DNA from: Paragonimus skrjabini miyazakii | Lineage: Eukaryota; Platyhelminthes; Trematoda; Plagiorchiida; Troglotrematidae | Length of the DNA stretch: 64,000 nucleotides | Direction: 5' to 3' | NCBI GenBank assembly: GCA_014338405.1 | Contig: JTDE01000255.1 | Coordinates: 38,902-102,901 of the forward strand | In this document: one piece after another, positions 12,920 through 25,105 of the stretch | Layout of the letters: every line of letters starts with the position of its first letter | Numbering within the stretch: position 1 is the first letter of the stretch | Translations under genes and position numbers: made by a program | The notes under the pieces: model-generated | Told to the model about the DNA's origin: nothing | Database searches by the model: none | What the model saw: only the letters and a program-made list of their open reading frames with translations

Positions 12920-15900
12920 ACAGTTGACTCAGTGACAGTGGAATAGCAATAACAAGCTAGAAATCTCTGGGATACGGTTATTGCTTCCAACTGATGCACT
13001 GTGGTCAAAGGTCCTTTAAATAGTGAGGGAAAATTCCTTAGAGTCGCATGTCAACCAGTATCATGATGCACACTCAATATAGTTTCAGTATGTTGAATAT
13101 GCTTCACATCAGAGACTTCTGGTTGTTAACGGTCATTATAGCAGTATCTGTCGGGTTAAACTGGAGAACTTCATTTAGCAGGTTAGGTCAGCCATTCGAG
13201 ATCACAAGCTGATGAGAGGCAGGATTACCGGCAGTTCAAAATTCAAATGTCTATTGACATTCTGCTTGCTAAATTCTTCTTGTCAGCACTCACTTAACAA
13301 CATCAACAATCCCAAACATGTGTGAACCTCACCGGGTCAATCGGTCATTTAAGTGTTTAACTATAAATTCAACTATAACCTTGTAATCGTCTTCCCACTG
13401 TTGTACGTAACCCATGTACTTTCATGCAATAATCCGATTAAACTTGTTCCTCTTGCTAACCGTTTGCAATCTGATCACAGGGAACTGCAGATCTCTGCCC
13501 TCTGATTGGCTGGCTGTCAGACTGGCCATCTCAAAGGTTAGTGTCATTAGTTTTTGGTTTATTTTGCCCTCGTGCTGTTCTGACTCAACGTGTTTGCTGG
13601 GGTTATAACTTGGATGGTTACGTACGTCACGAAATGTTTATTTGCAAATGTATAATTTTTGTTCAGCCAAATGTAAACCCCAGTTTAGCCCCAACACAAC
13701 GATTGAGCAATAGATCGCCAACAGCCATTCCACAGAAACCTTGCCGAACAGCTATTTTGGTCGTGTACAGACGATTATAACGCTCCACTGATCAACAGTC
13801 TCTGGAGTCTGCTGCTGACGCACATCACGTTCGATTACAAACTGATATGGAAAGTAGGCCGTATATTTTGGACAAGTAAATCTAAAAACAAGTTTACCGA
13901 AGTCAAAAATTACTGTGTGGACCACTCTATGGTAACAAGTTTTGTGTTTTCAATATAATTAAGAGGCTAAATATAAGAAAAACGGCTCACGCACTTCTAT
14001 AAATTCTCGGGGCAGTCGGATAATAGACTTCTCTTTTACTAGGTCTTTGTTCAATTCGTGCTAACAGTAATTTATTCCAACTTGCCAACTACCTCCGAAG
14101 TCGCACAGTCTGATCATCTTTGTTTGTAGGTGTAATCGTTTACAACACGAGTTCCACTCTGTGCATCTGACTGGACAGTCAAAATTGGTTCCAGCCCTAT
14201 GCGCATGGAAATTATGAAGTGATACTTCCGACCTTAGATCTTCAGATTATCTTATCGAAGGTAGTTAGGGTAACGTGAAGAAACATAAGCTTTTAAGAGA
14301 TGGACGTACTATATCTATCGGCAGTCAAATCTCGAGTATGACGCAGGTGTACATAGGTTTTCCGGCGTGTGGTTTCAGTGTATGCCTGAAAATGACATCA
14401 TATCACACGTCTACAGCTACAAAGTGATCTAGCTGAGGTGTATTACTTCATCTTCCTTCGCTGCTCGTAGCAGAGAAGCAGGAGAAAATCAGTCAGCTAG
14501 ATTGAAAATCACAACTGCATCGCATTTGGATTAGTACCGACGGGGGTGAATTGTCCCACTGAGCCTACGCTAGTCAAAGGAACGCAAAACCGTTATTTAA
14601 CCATAAAGCAAAACTTAGGGCTGGTTATCCCACGTGTCGCCATTGAAACGTCAAATTAACTCCGCAGGAGTTTATCAACTGACATTAGTATTTATAAATA
14701 TTGGATTAGTTAGTTCATCTGTTTATGCGTACTAGAAAAATTCAGGATGTCACAAGAAGTGACTGGTTATCAAAAGCAACACCTGACTTGTTGGCTAAAT
14801 ACACCACTCTAATCATCACTGCTAACTCTGAGAAATGTGACCAAAGGCCAGCCTAAGTGTACGCTATTTGTAACAATGATTTGCAGTGAATTGTTAGAGT
14901 GTCACTTCCTGCTTTACTGTGTGGCGATATTGCAAGAGGTGCATTTTAATGACACGGATAAGCGTGTTTTGTTCAGATCTGACTCCCGACGCTTCTTTTT
15001 TAGAATGACAGATGAAGGATGGCTGTTTCTGCCAAATTTTTAAAGTCTAGCTGTGTTGTTAGTGTAATAAATACATGTGTCGTTATACACAGTAGGTAAG
15101 AACCCCCACTGTAGTGGTAACGAAAAGTAAACGGCGCTATTTCAACGGAGTTTCCGTAAGTAGTTGAAAATCTTCAACGCTGCAATTTTAACTATAAGCT
15201 CATAATGTCACATCCGTAAGCTCGTTGACTTGCTAAGCAGGAGCAGGTGGTACAATGATTTAGGAAACAAATGTTAAAAGTTCGCCTATGCAGGAGTTTT
15301 CTTTCTGTGGCTCGAAAAAGATCGAAATAACGGAAACTTTCTCAGATTAGCTCTAAATTACAATTATCTGGCGAAGATAGCTGACATAACCTCAAACGTT
15401 ACGAGGCTTATGACCAGGCTCTCACTATGCGTGCAGATCTCTACTTGTATCCAAGTGAGTACCTACGAAAAAAAGCGATCAGCGTTAGTTTTGATTGCCG
15501 GTCAGATATGAGGAAACCACATACGTAACACTACTCAAGTTATGAAGTCTGTGGTCAGTCGAATCACGTTCCGCTGGGAAGGGTAATACTGGAGTGCACT
15601 GTGTAACACAGCAGTTTACTCCAACTAGCAAAACAGGCACGTCAGTTAGTTCGATGACATTCATTTGTCTATGTTGTAAGACTTTAGTAGTAAGCAGACC
15701 TGGTATCCATTGCTATGCTGTGGACAGTGACATTTTCTCAAATTTCACCTATCGACAACTTGCTTTGATACCCTGCTTCCACCTCGTACAAGGGAATATG
15801 TGCTTACAACCAACCATTAATGCGATGACACATGCAGCATTCAGGTACTGGTTTCCTCGCTCCATTAGTTCTCTTACACGTCCACGCTAAATATGGAAAG

Positions 15901-17387
15901 GTAAGTAATCAGAAGCGTATCGTTTATGCTAAGACGTCTTAGTTAAATAAATGCTTACGAATAGAACAGTGTACAACATTTGCACCTCCTGCTTTCCTTG
16001 TTCCAACTAGAAGGATGGAATTATCAACGTATAATGCGTGAGTAGTAAGCGCTTGGATACCTTGTGCCCCACTGTAGTCAACTGTATCCCTGTCGAAGTA
16101 TGAGCAGGAAACACGGAAACACTATGACCTGGTGAACTGTTACGTTTGAAACGCCATGGTCCTGTCTGAAGACATCTTTGAACACCAACCACATCGACAC
16201 CTTTAATATTTCACTGGAAACCTCTAAGAAATTTTGCTAGGCCACATTAGACCACTGGAAAGAGTGACACTATTGACTCACCTTGGTAACCCAGTCATCT
16301 ACCCGATTGACGAGATTCAGTCCACTTGAACCGAGTTGGTAGTGGGTCACTTATAAAGACTCGTGCATTATTATTATCCGCCGACGCTCCTCCCTTGCAG
16401 CAGCTGTTTTTACAAACATGTAGCAAACTTTTGTTATTGCCACATACTTCACCCATGATTATTCCCTAAAGTCGTTACGATCACATTTTAGAACCGTCAA
16501 AATTGTTAGAAAATAACAGATCTCACTTTTTTGAAAATCGAATTGTCCACAATAACGTTAAAATAAAAGTAGGAGTATAATAAGACCTGCATGTGTCAGT
16601 TCACTTTGGCAATTTGACCCATCGATTAAGCACATTTCTGACAGAAGACTGCAGAACGTTGAAATTTAAACTGCTTGGTATTGGATTAAGTGTAATCTCA
16701 TATTTGGTTTTATGTGCAGTCACCATTAATTGGTAAATTCCATCAAGATTTGTATCACGCCTGATGAGACCGAAACCGTTCTTCTATTTTCAGGCGTAAC
16801 AATGAAACTGTAATTCCATTACAATGAAGTAGCAGAATATATGTAGCATCTACCTTACATGGCTTCAGTAACATAGACAATACATTGAATACTGAGTGTG
16901 CGAGCTCATTCTAAAACATTTGCTTTTTGAAAAGTAGGTCATCCACACAAAATCCTTGATTTTTAGAGATTTTCAAGAACGTTTATTCCTGTATGAGTTA
17001 AAGTGAAACGAAACTTAGCTTCCGGCTGATTCTGATAGAGGCGCTTCAAAAGGACGTAGTGTAGAGCATTCCTGATTTGATAATCTTGTCTTCAAAACTT
17101 TTCAAGGGCTGAAAATGAACGAATGAAAAATAGTTTACTCCTGCATTCTGTTATTCTCTAAACTTTGTAGTAATTGAATTACTCGAGTAAATGTTTGTCC
17201 AAAGTGGGATGCGAGCGGTAACCGAATATATTTTCCACTAATTTGATTTTCATCACAAATTTTGTGCGCAGTGTTTGTGAAAGATTTCATAAAGTTCTAA
17301 GGTGGCAGGGGGCGAAGTATATCAGGTATGTTGAGCAGAACTAGCATAAATTATCAATACTGTGTCAAAAGTTTATTTCTTTTTCAG
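12920..17387. other. Unassigned DNA
   Basis: No gene or mobile-element motif was recognised. Frames of up to 98 codons (for example near 15600-15890) have no familiar motif. Confidence 0.5.
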
Positions 17388-17497
17388 CTCCAAAACCAAT
17401 TCAGAATCGCCCCTTACATCGAAGTAGCTAACGAGAATGTGATTTTGGAAGACGAACCACCAAACTGGTTTTCCATTAACGAGATTCGCCTAAAACG
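17388..17497 (+). CDS. Exon-like segment, unidentified protein
   Basis: The segment is preceded by a pyrimidine tract and AG (TTTATTTCTTTTTCAG) and followed by a GT (AAACG then GTATTG), which look like a splice acceptor and donor. The reading frame is open throughout and gives about 36 residues, including APYIEVANENV and EDEPPNWFSINEI, an acidic and non-repetitive composition typical of real coding sequence. Length 110 bp leaves phase 2 at the donor. No family is recognised and no partner exon can be linked, so this is a candidate only. Confidence 0.3.
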
Positions 17498-18905
17498 GTA
17501 TTGTGTAGTCGTTCACAATTCCAATAAATTCCTCCATCTGGAAAACGGAATGTTGTGTTACTGTTTGGCCACTAGCAGATATACAACCGCCAGACGATCT
17601 CTGCTTTCTGTCGTAGTCCACTGCCGCCCTTTTTCTTATAGTACAGGCTTTCTAGCCAATGGCTTTTGATGAGTTCGTTAATAGTCTACTCATTCACGAT
17701 GGGATTTTCTAGTAATACTACAGCCATACAACCACGAGTTCTTGCCACCGGAGCTGTTCCAGACTAGGTCTGCTATTTTGCACTATGAACCAGAATACCG
17801 TGTTTAGTGAAAAGCAATCAGGATGGATGAGTAAAAATAAATCATTCTGGAATCTTCAGTGATTTTTAACTCTTCGTGATCCTCATTTTTTAATTCTTCT
17901 TTATTTCCAACGTTGGGGCAGCTGATCGCAGTAAAATTAGCTCTTATATCTAATACCTTCCGCTGTCGGACCTCTTGTTCCCATCATCCCCATTACTGTG
18001 TTAATAAGGGTTAAGGTAGATGCCTTCAGTCTTTGCGGTCTAAACCAGAGTTGTCTGCGATCGCCGTTGCCTGGACGCTAAAATCGTTTGCGCATTCCAA
18101 AGCTCAAAATAGCTACTATATCGAACTTACTGCATACACAGCATCGACTGTGTATTAGTTCGGCAATCCTGTTGTTTCTTTGATTTCCGCTGGTGGTTAG
18201 ACCGGAATAGGTACAGTCATTTGTGAAACAGCTGCAGCTACGCTGATTACTGGCTTGTAGCAAAGTATGTGCAACAAACCGATCGCAAGTTTCGTATCTC
18301 CAATCTCAACGATGGCAGCAGCTGCTGAACCGAAATAGAAGGTGGTTTGACATGTGATTATCTGTGCTTCCAACGAACACTGGATTCTGGAAAGCCTTAA
18401 AAGCTATCGGACTTCATTCGGGATATTTCTTTAAGAAAAAGCATACAGTTCAAGAGGATTTATCTATTATCAGATTAGACGTGGCTGATCGCTTACAAGA
18501 AGCTTTCGTAATTTGGAAATTCGCTGTGTCACGAAATGCCAGTACAAAGTTTAGGCAAATGCAGCCAGAAACATGTCTCCGTTTGTAAGACTATTAACCA
18601 GACGGATGGAATACTCATCCATAATAAACCAGGAAAGTCATATTGTTAGTTTGAATATTCAGGTCGATGACTGAACTGACCTCCTTCTACGGGTCCATTT
18701 AGTGGACCTCTGACCAACTACTTTTACGGAGGTCCGCCCTTGTATATTAGTTCTGAAGTGGAATGAACTCACTCATACTTTTTCACACCGAAGCCTTTTG
18801 AATATGGTGAAGATGGTGACAATACACAATAAAAAGCTGTCATCTAACTGTTCGGATTATTATGGTCGAGGTAAGACGTCAGCGTGCATGGAAGTCAGTA
18901 GATAA
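17498..18905. other. Unassigned DNA upstream of the R2-type element
   Basis: No supported gene. An inverted repeat GGACCTC (18704-18710) / GAGGTCC (18729-18735) lies about 170 bp before the open frame of the R2-type element and may belong to its 5' untranslated region. The 5' end of that element could not be placed. Confidence 0.4.
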
Positions 18906-21524
18906 CAGTTCCTATGTACTAGAAAAGGACCCACAGTTGTAGTGGGAAACGCAGTAGTATCAGTGCAACCTCAGTCAAATAGCGAGGCTTTCCTTCACAG
19001 CGATGAACTACTAGCTATTGCCCACGGTCTTCAGGCTGGCATTTTCACAGTGATGCAAGCTAAATCGCTGTTGAACATGCATGTTTCACTAGCTTTTCCG
19101 TACACCTGGCGACTTGTCACTCGACGACATGGTCGTGTTTACGTCGGAACCCACCTGACCACGAAACAGATACGGAAGGCTAACTATGCAACAATCCAAA
19201 CGCTCTACCACCAGCGTAAGAAAGACGCCGCGTTTGCAATTTTTTCTAGAAACTGGCGAACTGCTTATAAGATGAACCGCGGCCTTCCAGATAATTCCAA
19301 CGAATACTGGTCCGAGGTACTATCGGCTCATCCACATGTTGATGAGCGACCATCTCGCACAATTCTGCCTCCGGACTGGTCATTGGTCGACCCGATCACT
19401 GGAGATGAAGTACCATGCACCTTGAAGCATATGGGAAACACCGCTCCGGGTTTGGACAAATTGTTGCCCAAACATTTGAAGCGTATTAAAGCTGATGCCT
19501 TGGCTGGATATTTCAACCTTTTCCTGCAAACCCAAGGTTGTCCAATCCATTTATGCCGCTCTCGCATCACGCTTGTACCTAAAGTAAACAATCTTTCATC
19601 TCCCACCGAACTCAGATCTATCGCCGTATCTTCAAGGTTGATACGTTGTTTCCACAAGATATTGACCGATCATTGGAATTCGCGCCTGCAACTGCCCGCT
19701 CTCCAGTTTGCATTCCTACATCGTGACGGTTGCCTTGATGCGACCTCTCTGCTTCATGCGCTGCTTAGGAACTCATGTACCACGTCTTCAAGTTTGTGTG
19801 CGGTCTTTATCGACGTGTCCAAAGCGTTTGATTCTATCTCACAAGATTCGATCATCACATCGGCCCGAGCCTTCGGTGCTCCTCCACCTCTAACGCATTA
19901 CATTGCCGAATCCTACTGGAATGCTTCCGCCACGCTCAATGGCTCCGTTCTCCGGTCCCAGAGTAGTGTTCGCCAAGGTGACCCACTGTCCCCGCTACTA
20001 TTCATCATGGCAATGGATGAGGTGTTGGCACTATCTCGACCGGAGCTTGGCTACCAGTTCCACGACACACTGGTTAGCGGTTTCGCATACGCCGACGATC
20101 TGATCCTTCTAGCTGAGAATCCTACGCGTCTCTCTGAGAAGCTTGCAGCCGCCGCTAGTGCCCTGGATCAATCCGGACTGGAGATCAACAAGCATAAGAC
20201 TTAACTCGTGGTCATCCGTGGTGACCATAAACACAATGTGACTGCCATCTCTGATGAGTCTATCCACTTCGGCCCGGACATTATCCACTCACTAAGCGCC
20301 TCCGACACAGTGACCTATCTAGGTATCCCGTTCACCTGGAAGGGTAAATTATTCACAAACCACCGTCTGCAACTTCATACGATGCTGGACGAAACTACCA
20401 AGGCGTCCTTGAAGCCACACCAACGTCTTGTACTTCTGAAATAGCATCTGATCCCGAAGATGAATCACTCGTTAGTATTGAGCCGAGTCCACCGTAACAC
20501 GCTCAAAGCCATGGACTGTGCGATTTGCCAGTTTGCTCGGCAGTGGCTTCGCCTTCCTAAAGACACACCAATCAGCTACATTCATGCCCCAATTCGTTTG
20601 GGCGGTTTGGGCATCCCGAGTTTGTCTGCAACTATTCCAACCTCGCGTAAATCTCAAGTGGAGAGACTTCTCTCCAATCAATGTCCAGTTCTGCGGAATG
20701 TGGTCAAAGATAATTCGTTTGGCCCTATCTTGAGGGAAATGAACATCCCAGTACGCGTTCAGGGTGTAGTGGTGACGAGCAAAGAAGAAGCCCATGTGGT
20801 AAGGATGGATAAACTCTACCATTCGCTTGATGGCCGTGGTCTTCAAGAAGTGTCACGCTCTCCACTTTCGAATCGCTGGCTGCTTAACCCAGATCGCATC
20901 TTCCCCAGAATCTTTATTCGTGCCATCCAGCTAAGATGTAGTCTGTTGCGGACTAAAGTCCGAAATTCACGAGGTGGCCGAAGTGACCACTCAGTTCTCT
21001 GCCGTGGCAACTGCGGTCAACCGGAAAGCCTTGCTCATATTCTACAATCATGCTGGATCACCTATGACGTGCGCTGTGCCCGACACAACCGTGTGGCTAA
21101 AGACCTGGCGAAGCGACTGCACAAATTGGACTACACAGTCTTCGAGGATTTGTGAGTACCAACGACGAGCTCGTTTATCAAACCCGACGTGATCGTGGTT
21201 CGTGACGACGCTGCTGTGGTGCTTGACGTCAGTATAGTGGATGATTACCGAAGCCAATTAGCCTGGACAGACAAGATTGCGAAGTACGGAACCGACTCTC
21301 ATAATGCCGCTATTCAGTCAGTCCGCCATACTTTGGGACGTGATGTGAACTCTGGTTCTCATTCACCTGTGATCATCTCTTTTCGTGGTATTATATTTCC
21401 TTCATCGAGTAACGCTATTCTTCGACTGGGGCTGCCCTCCTACGCAGTCACGGATTTATGTCTACTGACTGTTCTAGGTTCCCTAAAAACCTACGATGCA
21501 TTTATGCGAGGAACCTGGCGTTAA
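18906..21524 (+). mobile_element. R2-type non-LTR retrotransposon, RT plus restriction-like endonuclease, three stops
   Basis: One reading frame runs from 18906 to 21524, about 870 codons, interrupted by TAA (20202), TAG (20442) and TGA (21153) but without a frameshift. In order: a basic N-terminal segment; RT motifs including TAPGLD, the Asp of VFIDVSKAFDS, SVRQGDPLSPLLF and the catalytic YADD (20088-20099); the thumb with IPKMNH; a CCHC knuckle C-x3-C-x7-H-x4-C (21000-21053); and a restriction-like endonuclease with PD-x12-D (from 21183) and a following Lys. This order is diagnostic of RLE-type elements (R2/NeSL/Hero group) and the sequence looks closest to R2. All visible catalytic residues are kept, so inactivation is recent. 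N-terminal DNA-binding zinc fingers are missing, and the flanks do not look like 28S rDNA. Confidence 0.9.
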
Positions 21525-21800
21525 CTGTTGCCACCTCTCTGACAGTTGTCTCACTATGAAGGACATTTTTCTGTCCCGATGCGTGAGCCTTGACTGTGAT
21601 AGCACTTTTGTGCCCTGAAGAGCTTTTCGATCTTGTGAGACTGATCGTTCGCCTATTTTTTTCCATTATTTTTCATGCATTTTATTTCACATTCTAAAAC
21701 TGTTCAGTATATACGCCACATATAACTTTTCACTTGATGACTGACCGATTAACGCCTGCTATTCTTGTGAAAGGACTTGTCACCTGTTGAGTATCGCTAA
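21525..21800 (+). other. Probable 3' untranslated region of the R2-type element
   Basis: The segment directly follows the endonuclease frame, has no ORF and becomes T-rich towards its end. The true 3' terminus and any target duplication could not be located. Confidence 0.35.
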
Positions 21801-21914
21801 CCATGCAACGTCTCACATTTGACAGACAGCTTGTTTTCACATTCAATTTTTTAAAACATTTTTTGCATCTCTATTGCTTAATTTTGGTGTCACCGTTTGT
21901 TCTTTCTTTGAAAG

Positions 21915-22132
21915 AAGATATGCATATTGCTCTTCAAAATAAACGATATACTACGCTTCTGGCAACCAACTTAATTCGCCGAGGCACCTTCGTTCAAGAA
22001 ACTGGAAATAACACACATGTATTGTTTCACTTGGAGAGACAACGCATAGATCGTACCCCTACCCCACGTCAAATTCTGGGACCGCATCATGTGAAGTTCC
22101 GATCAACTAATACCATTTTCTTCACTTCAAAG
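21915..22132 (+). CDS. Exon-like segment, unidentified protein
   Basis: A T-rich tract ending TTCTTTCTTTGAAAG precedes the segment and TCAAAG|GTGTAG follows it, resembling an acceptor and a donor. The frame stays open for about 72 residues and includes EDMHIALQNKRYTTLLATNL and LERQRIDRTPTPRQILGP. The composition is basic and non-repetitive. The upstream hydrophobic extension of the same frame (from 21803) looks like intron read-through. No family is recognised. It might instead be part of an unknown repeat next to the R2-type element. Confidence 0.27.
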
Positions 22133-23490
22133 GTGTAGTTGATTCATTGAGCAGATCTCTACATTCAGAATCCCTTCCAGGAAGGACTGTATGGAACAGG
22201 TCTGTGAACATTTTATCAGGTCACCATTATCAAGCTTCATCTTATGCTATAATCTTCAATGACTTGCCTATTGGTTTTATCACCATGAATAATGCACACT
22301 GAATTTCCTACCCTCGCCGTTCTTTTCAATTTTACACGAGATAAAGTAACGGATAAATATATGTAGCACTCAGGGTGTGTTACAGCGGACTTCTCCTACT
22401 ACAGTATGTGTCGGTGTTTATCAGTTTCCAAGCATCGAATAACACGAAGCGTTAACGTTAGCTTCACCATGTAAGTCAAAATCCGATTCGTACTCGCAAG
22501 GGGATTCTGTAAACTTGTATGATTAATGTGGATTTAATGTCGGAAAATGAGTCTGTGGAGGTTGGAACATTTATGAATCTGCACAAGTACCAGTGGAGGC
22601 ATAGGAAGTTAACCATGACCTGCATTCATAACGTTAGTGTAACAGAGAGGTATCCGTCTGCATTATAAGGAATACCTGTATAAAGTAACTGTGAGAGTAA
22701 CCCTATCCCGAGCTACTCACTTATTCAACCGTCGATGTCTACTATAAGTCCCACGCATCAGTTGACATCATTGGCATTAGTGAAGTTAGAAAACTAATTC
22801 TTCTTTTCAGTCGTTGAAATTAGTAATGCAAATGTGTTTTAGCCCCACAACATATATAATAGCTAATCTTCCATGAGGAGAGCTTTTTACTGATGGCCCC
22901 AGTTTCGTGTAAGATACGCAGTTGGTGAATGTTGATTTTAAGTTGGAAAATAAAGAAAATCGATTTGGCTTTGTTCAGCCTCCCTTGATAAGATTTGCGT
23001 GACAGATAGCGTATGGTGAAATACATCAAAGCAGATGGTAGATTACCGAGCCCAAAGGAGACAACCAAAGATTTTAATTGGCTGAGCTGTTTGTGAAATA
23101 ATTTGAGTTAATGAAACCCGGTAATGAATGCACACCGCTTGACTCTCAATTTTGTCATGGCTGTTTGTTTTTCATTTACAGACACCCTGGGTAACTTTGG
23201 TTACCTTGGTTTATTCAAATGTAAAGCTGTGTGGGCCTATTTACTCTTTGATTTATTTCCTTTATAGAACGGAGCCTGTTGATATTTACGGTTGAATGAC
23301 AAGAGTCTTAACCAATGATTTACTGTTTTTTGCGTGCATGATGAAGACATTGAAAAGCCACCAATAGCCCTCAGTTCACAAAAAGAAAGCCTAGCAAACT
23401 TTGAGAATATAGAGGTTAGAACATGAATTGTCATTTTGATGACAGGAGTAACCAAGAAGCTTAGTGAGATAGCAGAACACACAGAAATTA
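22133..23490. other. Unassigned DNA between the R2-type and Gypsy elements
   Basis: No coding motif was found. The 5' part of the Gypsy element (5' LTR, gag, protease, RT) is absent or decayed beyond recognition. Confidence 0.45.
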
Positions 23491-24667
23491 GTGCGTCTAC
23501 AACATCAGGACAAGGTCCTCCGGAAGGTGTTCGAAGCTCTGACAAGAGGCATGAGGATCCCCTCAAATACTAAGGATGAAGATAACCACATCGTAATGAA
23601 GAAGAGTTGGCCTGAACATTGCGGGCGTATTGACGTGGCAGCGTGGCGTTGGGTGCCCTTGCGTGGTAGTCACCTCGAGACAACTGAGGAAGAAACTGGT
23701 AGCAGACTGTCATGAAATGGCACACACCGGATGCATTAGGACATACGATCTGCTGCAACAAAGAGCATATTGACCAAAGATGGAAGAGGATGTAACGGCT
23801 AACGCGCTTGCATGCCAACAGTGTCAGGTACTGAAAAGCGACAATCGGGGAGCCCAACAGCCCTTACAGCCAATACCAGCTTCCGAAATCGGTGAACTCT
23901 GGTCGATGAATCTTATGGACCCATTTCCACTAAGCGCCCGCGGTCACCAGTACGTTCTGATCATGACTGAACACTTTACCCATTAGATTGAAGCGACTGG
24001 CGTTCCGGATCAGAAAGCATCTACGGTGGGAGACATGGTGATGAAGCACATCGTAGCAAACCACGGTGTACCAAAGGCGATCTTGACAGATTAAGGACCA
24101 TGCTTTGAAAGCGAGGAATTTCGAACACGCACGCAACAATTGGGAATCAAGCGCATCCGAACGACACCATATCACCCGCAAACTAACGGCCTAACTGAAC
24201 GTAACAACCGAACGATCAAAGAATGGTTATCAGCCAAAGGAGGTGACTGGGAGTCTGCGTTGACACTGGTGTTAGTGGCCCACCGGGCGTCTGTGTAGGC
24301 GAGTACGAAGACATTTCCATTTCAGTTGACGTACGGTAGAATCCCTTGACTTCCGGTGAATCAGGACATCGGAATATGGCCAGAGTGCCTTGATCTCACT
24401 TAAGAATTGGTTGCCGAAAGAGAACGAGCCAAACGAAATCTGAAAGCATCGCAGGCACGCACGAGGGAGCAATCCGCAAAGCAACGGCTATGCAAAACTG
24501 GAATGTTCAACCTAGGAGAACGGGTGAAGTATCTAGATCATCGGAACACGGGCGCCAGCGGCCCAGGATCAAGAAAACGTCCACCTAAATTGAAAGGTCC
24601 TTATTTGATAGTCTCCAGACGATCAAGAGGGACGGGGAGACGAAACGAGTGCATGCCAGTGAGTTAG
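23491..24667 (+). pseudogene. Ty3/Gypsy polymerase 3' part: integrase with six in-frame stops
   Basis: The linker before the integrase reads in one frame from 23491 to about 23695. After a frameshift the rest stays in a single frame to 24667. Domains: HHCC zinc finger (HEMAH at 23711-23725 and CQQC at 23813-23824), integrase core, and a C-terminal GPY-type module with KLKGPY. The second catalytic Asp (ILTD) and the Glu (NGLTER) are kept. The first catalytic Asp is replaced by Asn (codon 23909-23911). Stops lie at 23771, 23984, 24092, 24296, 24347 and 24401. Each could derive from a Trp, Gln or Arg codon by one or two C-to-T or G-to-A changes. The element is 5'-truncated and followed by its polypurine tract and LTR. 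Confidence 0.85.
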
Positions 24668-24780
24668 CGACGTGGCACGAGATGCCGGCGCGGCGAACCA
24701 GAAGATCAATAATCCGGGAGAACACACCGAGTCGATCGGAGAGGATTCATCAACAGATGCAGAGGAACCAAGGAACCTCA

Positions 24781-24793
24781 GAAGGGGGAGGAG
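24781..24793 (+). other. Polypurine tract of the Gypsy element
   Basis: A 13-base run of only A and G directly abuts the TG start of the LTR, the position where plus-strand DNA synthesis is primed in LTR retrotransposons. The 110 bp between the integrase end and this tract hold no ORF. Confidence 0.75.
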
Positions 24794-25105
24794 TGTTGTA
24801 TGATAGGCAGTTTCGTGGTGAGTAGTATACCACTCACAAGTAGTATATTACCCACAGGCGACACTCAGAAGTAAATGGGCAAGTTCCGGACGCCAGGAAG
24901 ACGACGGACAAGAAGAGACTATCGGAATAGTGTGTACGCGCTATGACAGAAGTTCCAACAAGGCAAATGACAATGATGTATGTGAATGCTTGTCTGACCT
25001 ACAAATGGATGTACGCGTTTGTGGTTTGATTTTTGACATGACCAATACGGGAGTTTGCGCAATAAATGGATTCTCAGGCTAAGCGTCTTCTGCGGTCACG
25101 AAACA
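24794..25105 (+). repeat. 3' LTR of the Gypsy element
   Basis: The segment starts TGTTGTA after the polypurine tract and ends ACGAAACA, about 312 bp. It matches the separate LTR at 31314-31622 over its whole length, above 90% by eye. It contains a near-perfect 20-bp palindrome of the form GTGAGT-A-GTATAC-C-ACTCAC near its start and an AATAAA at about 25060, which is the likely polyadenylation signal. No target duplication can be assigned because the 5' end is missing. Confidence 0.85.

Noticed and set aside
23530..23560. CTGACAAGAG resembling the ribozyme core
   Set aside because: Lies in Gypsy coding sequence, with no GAAA box or stems.
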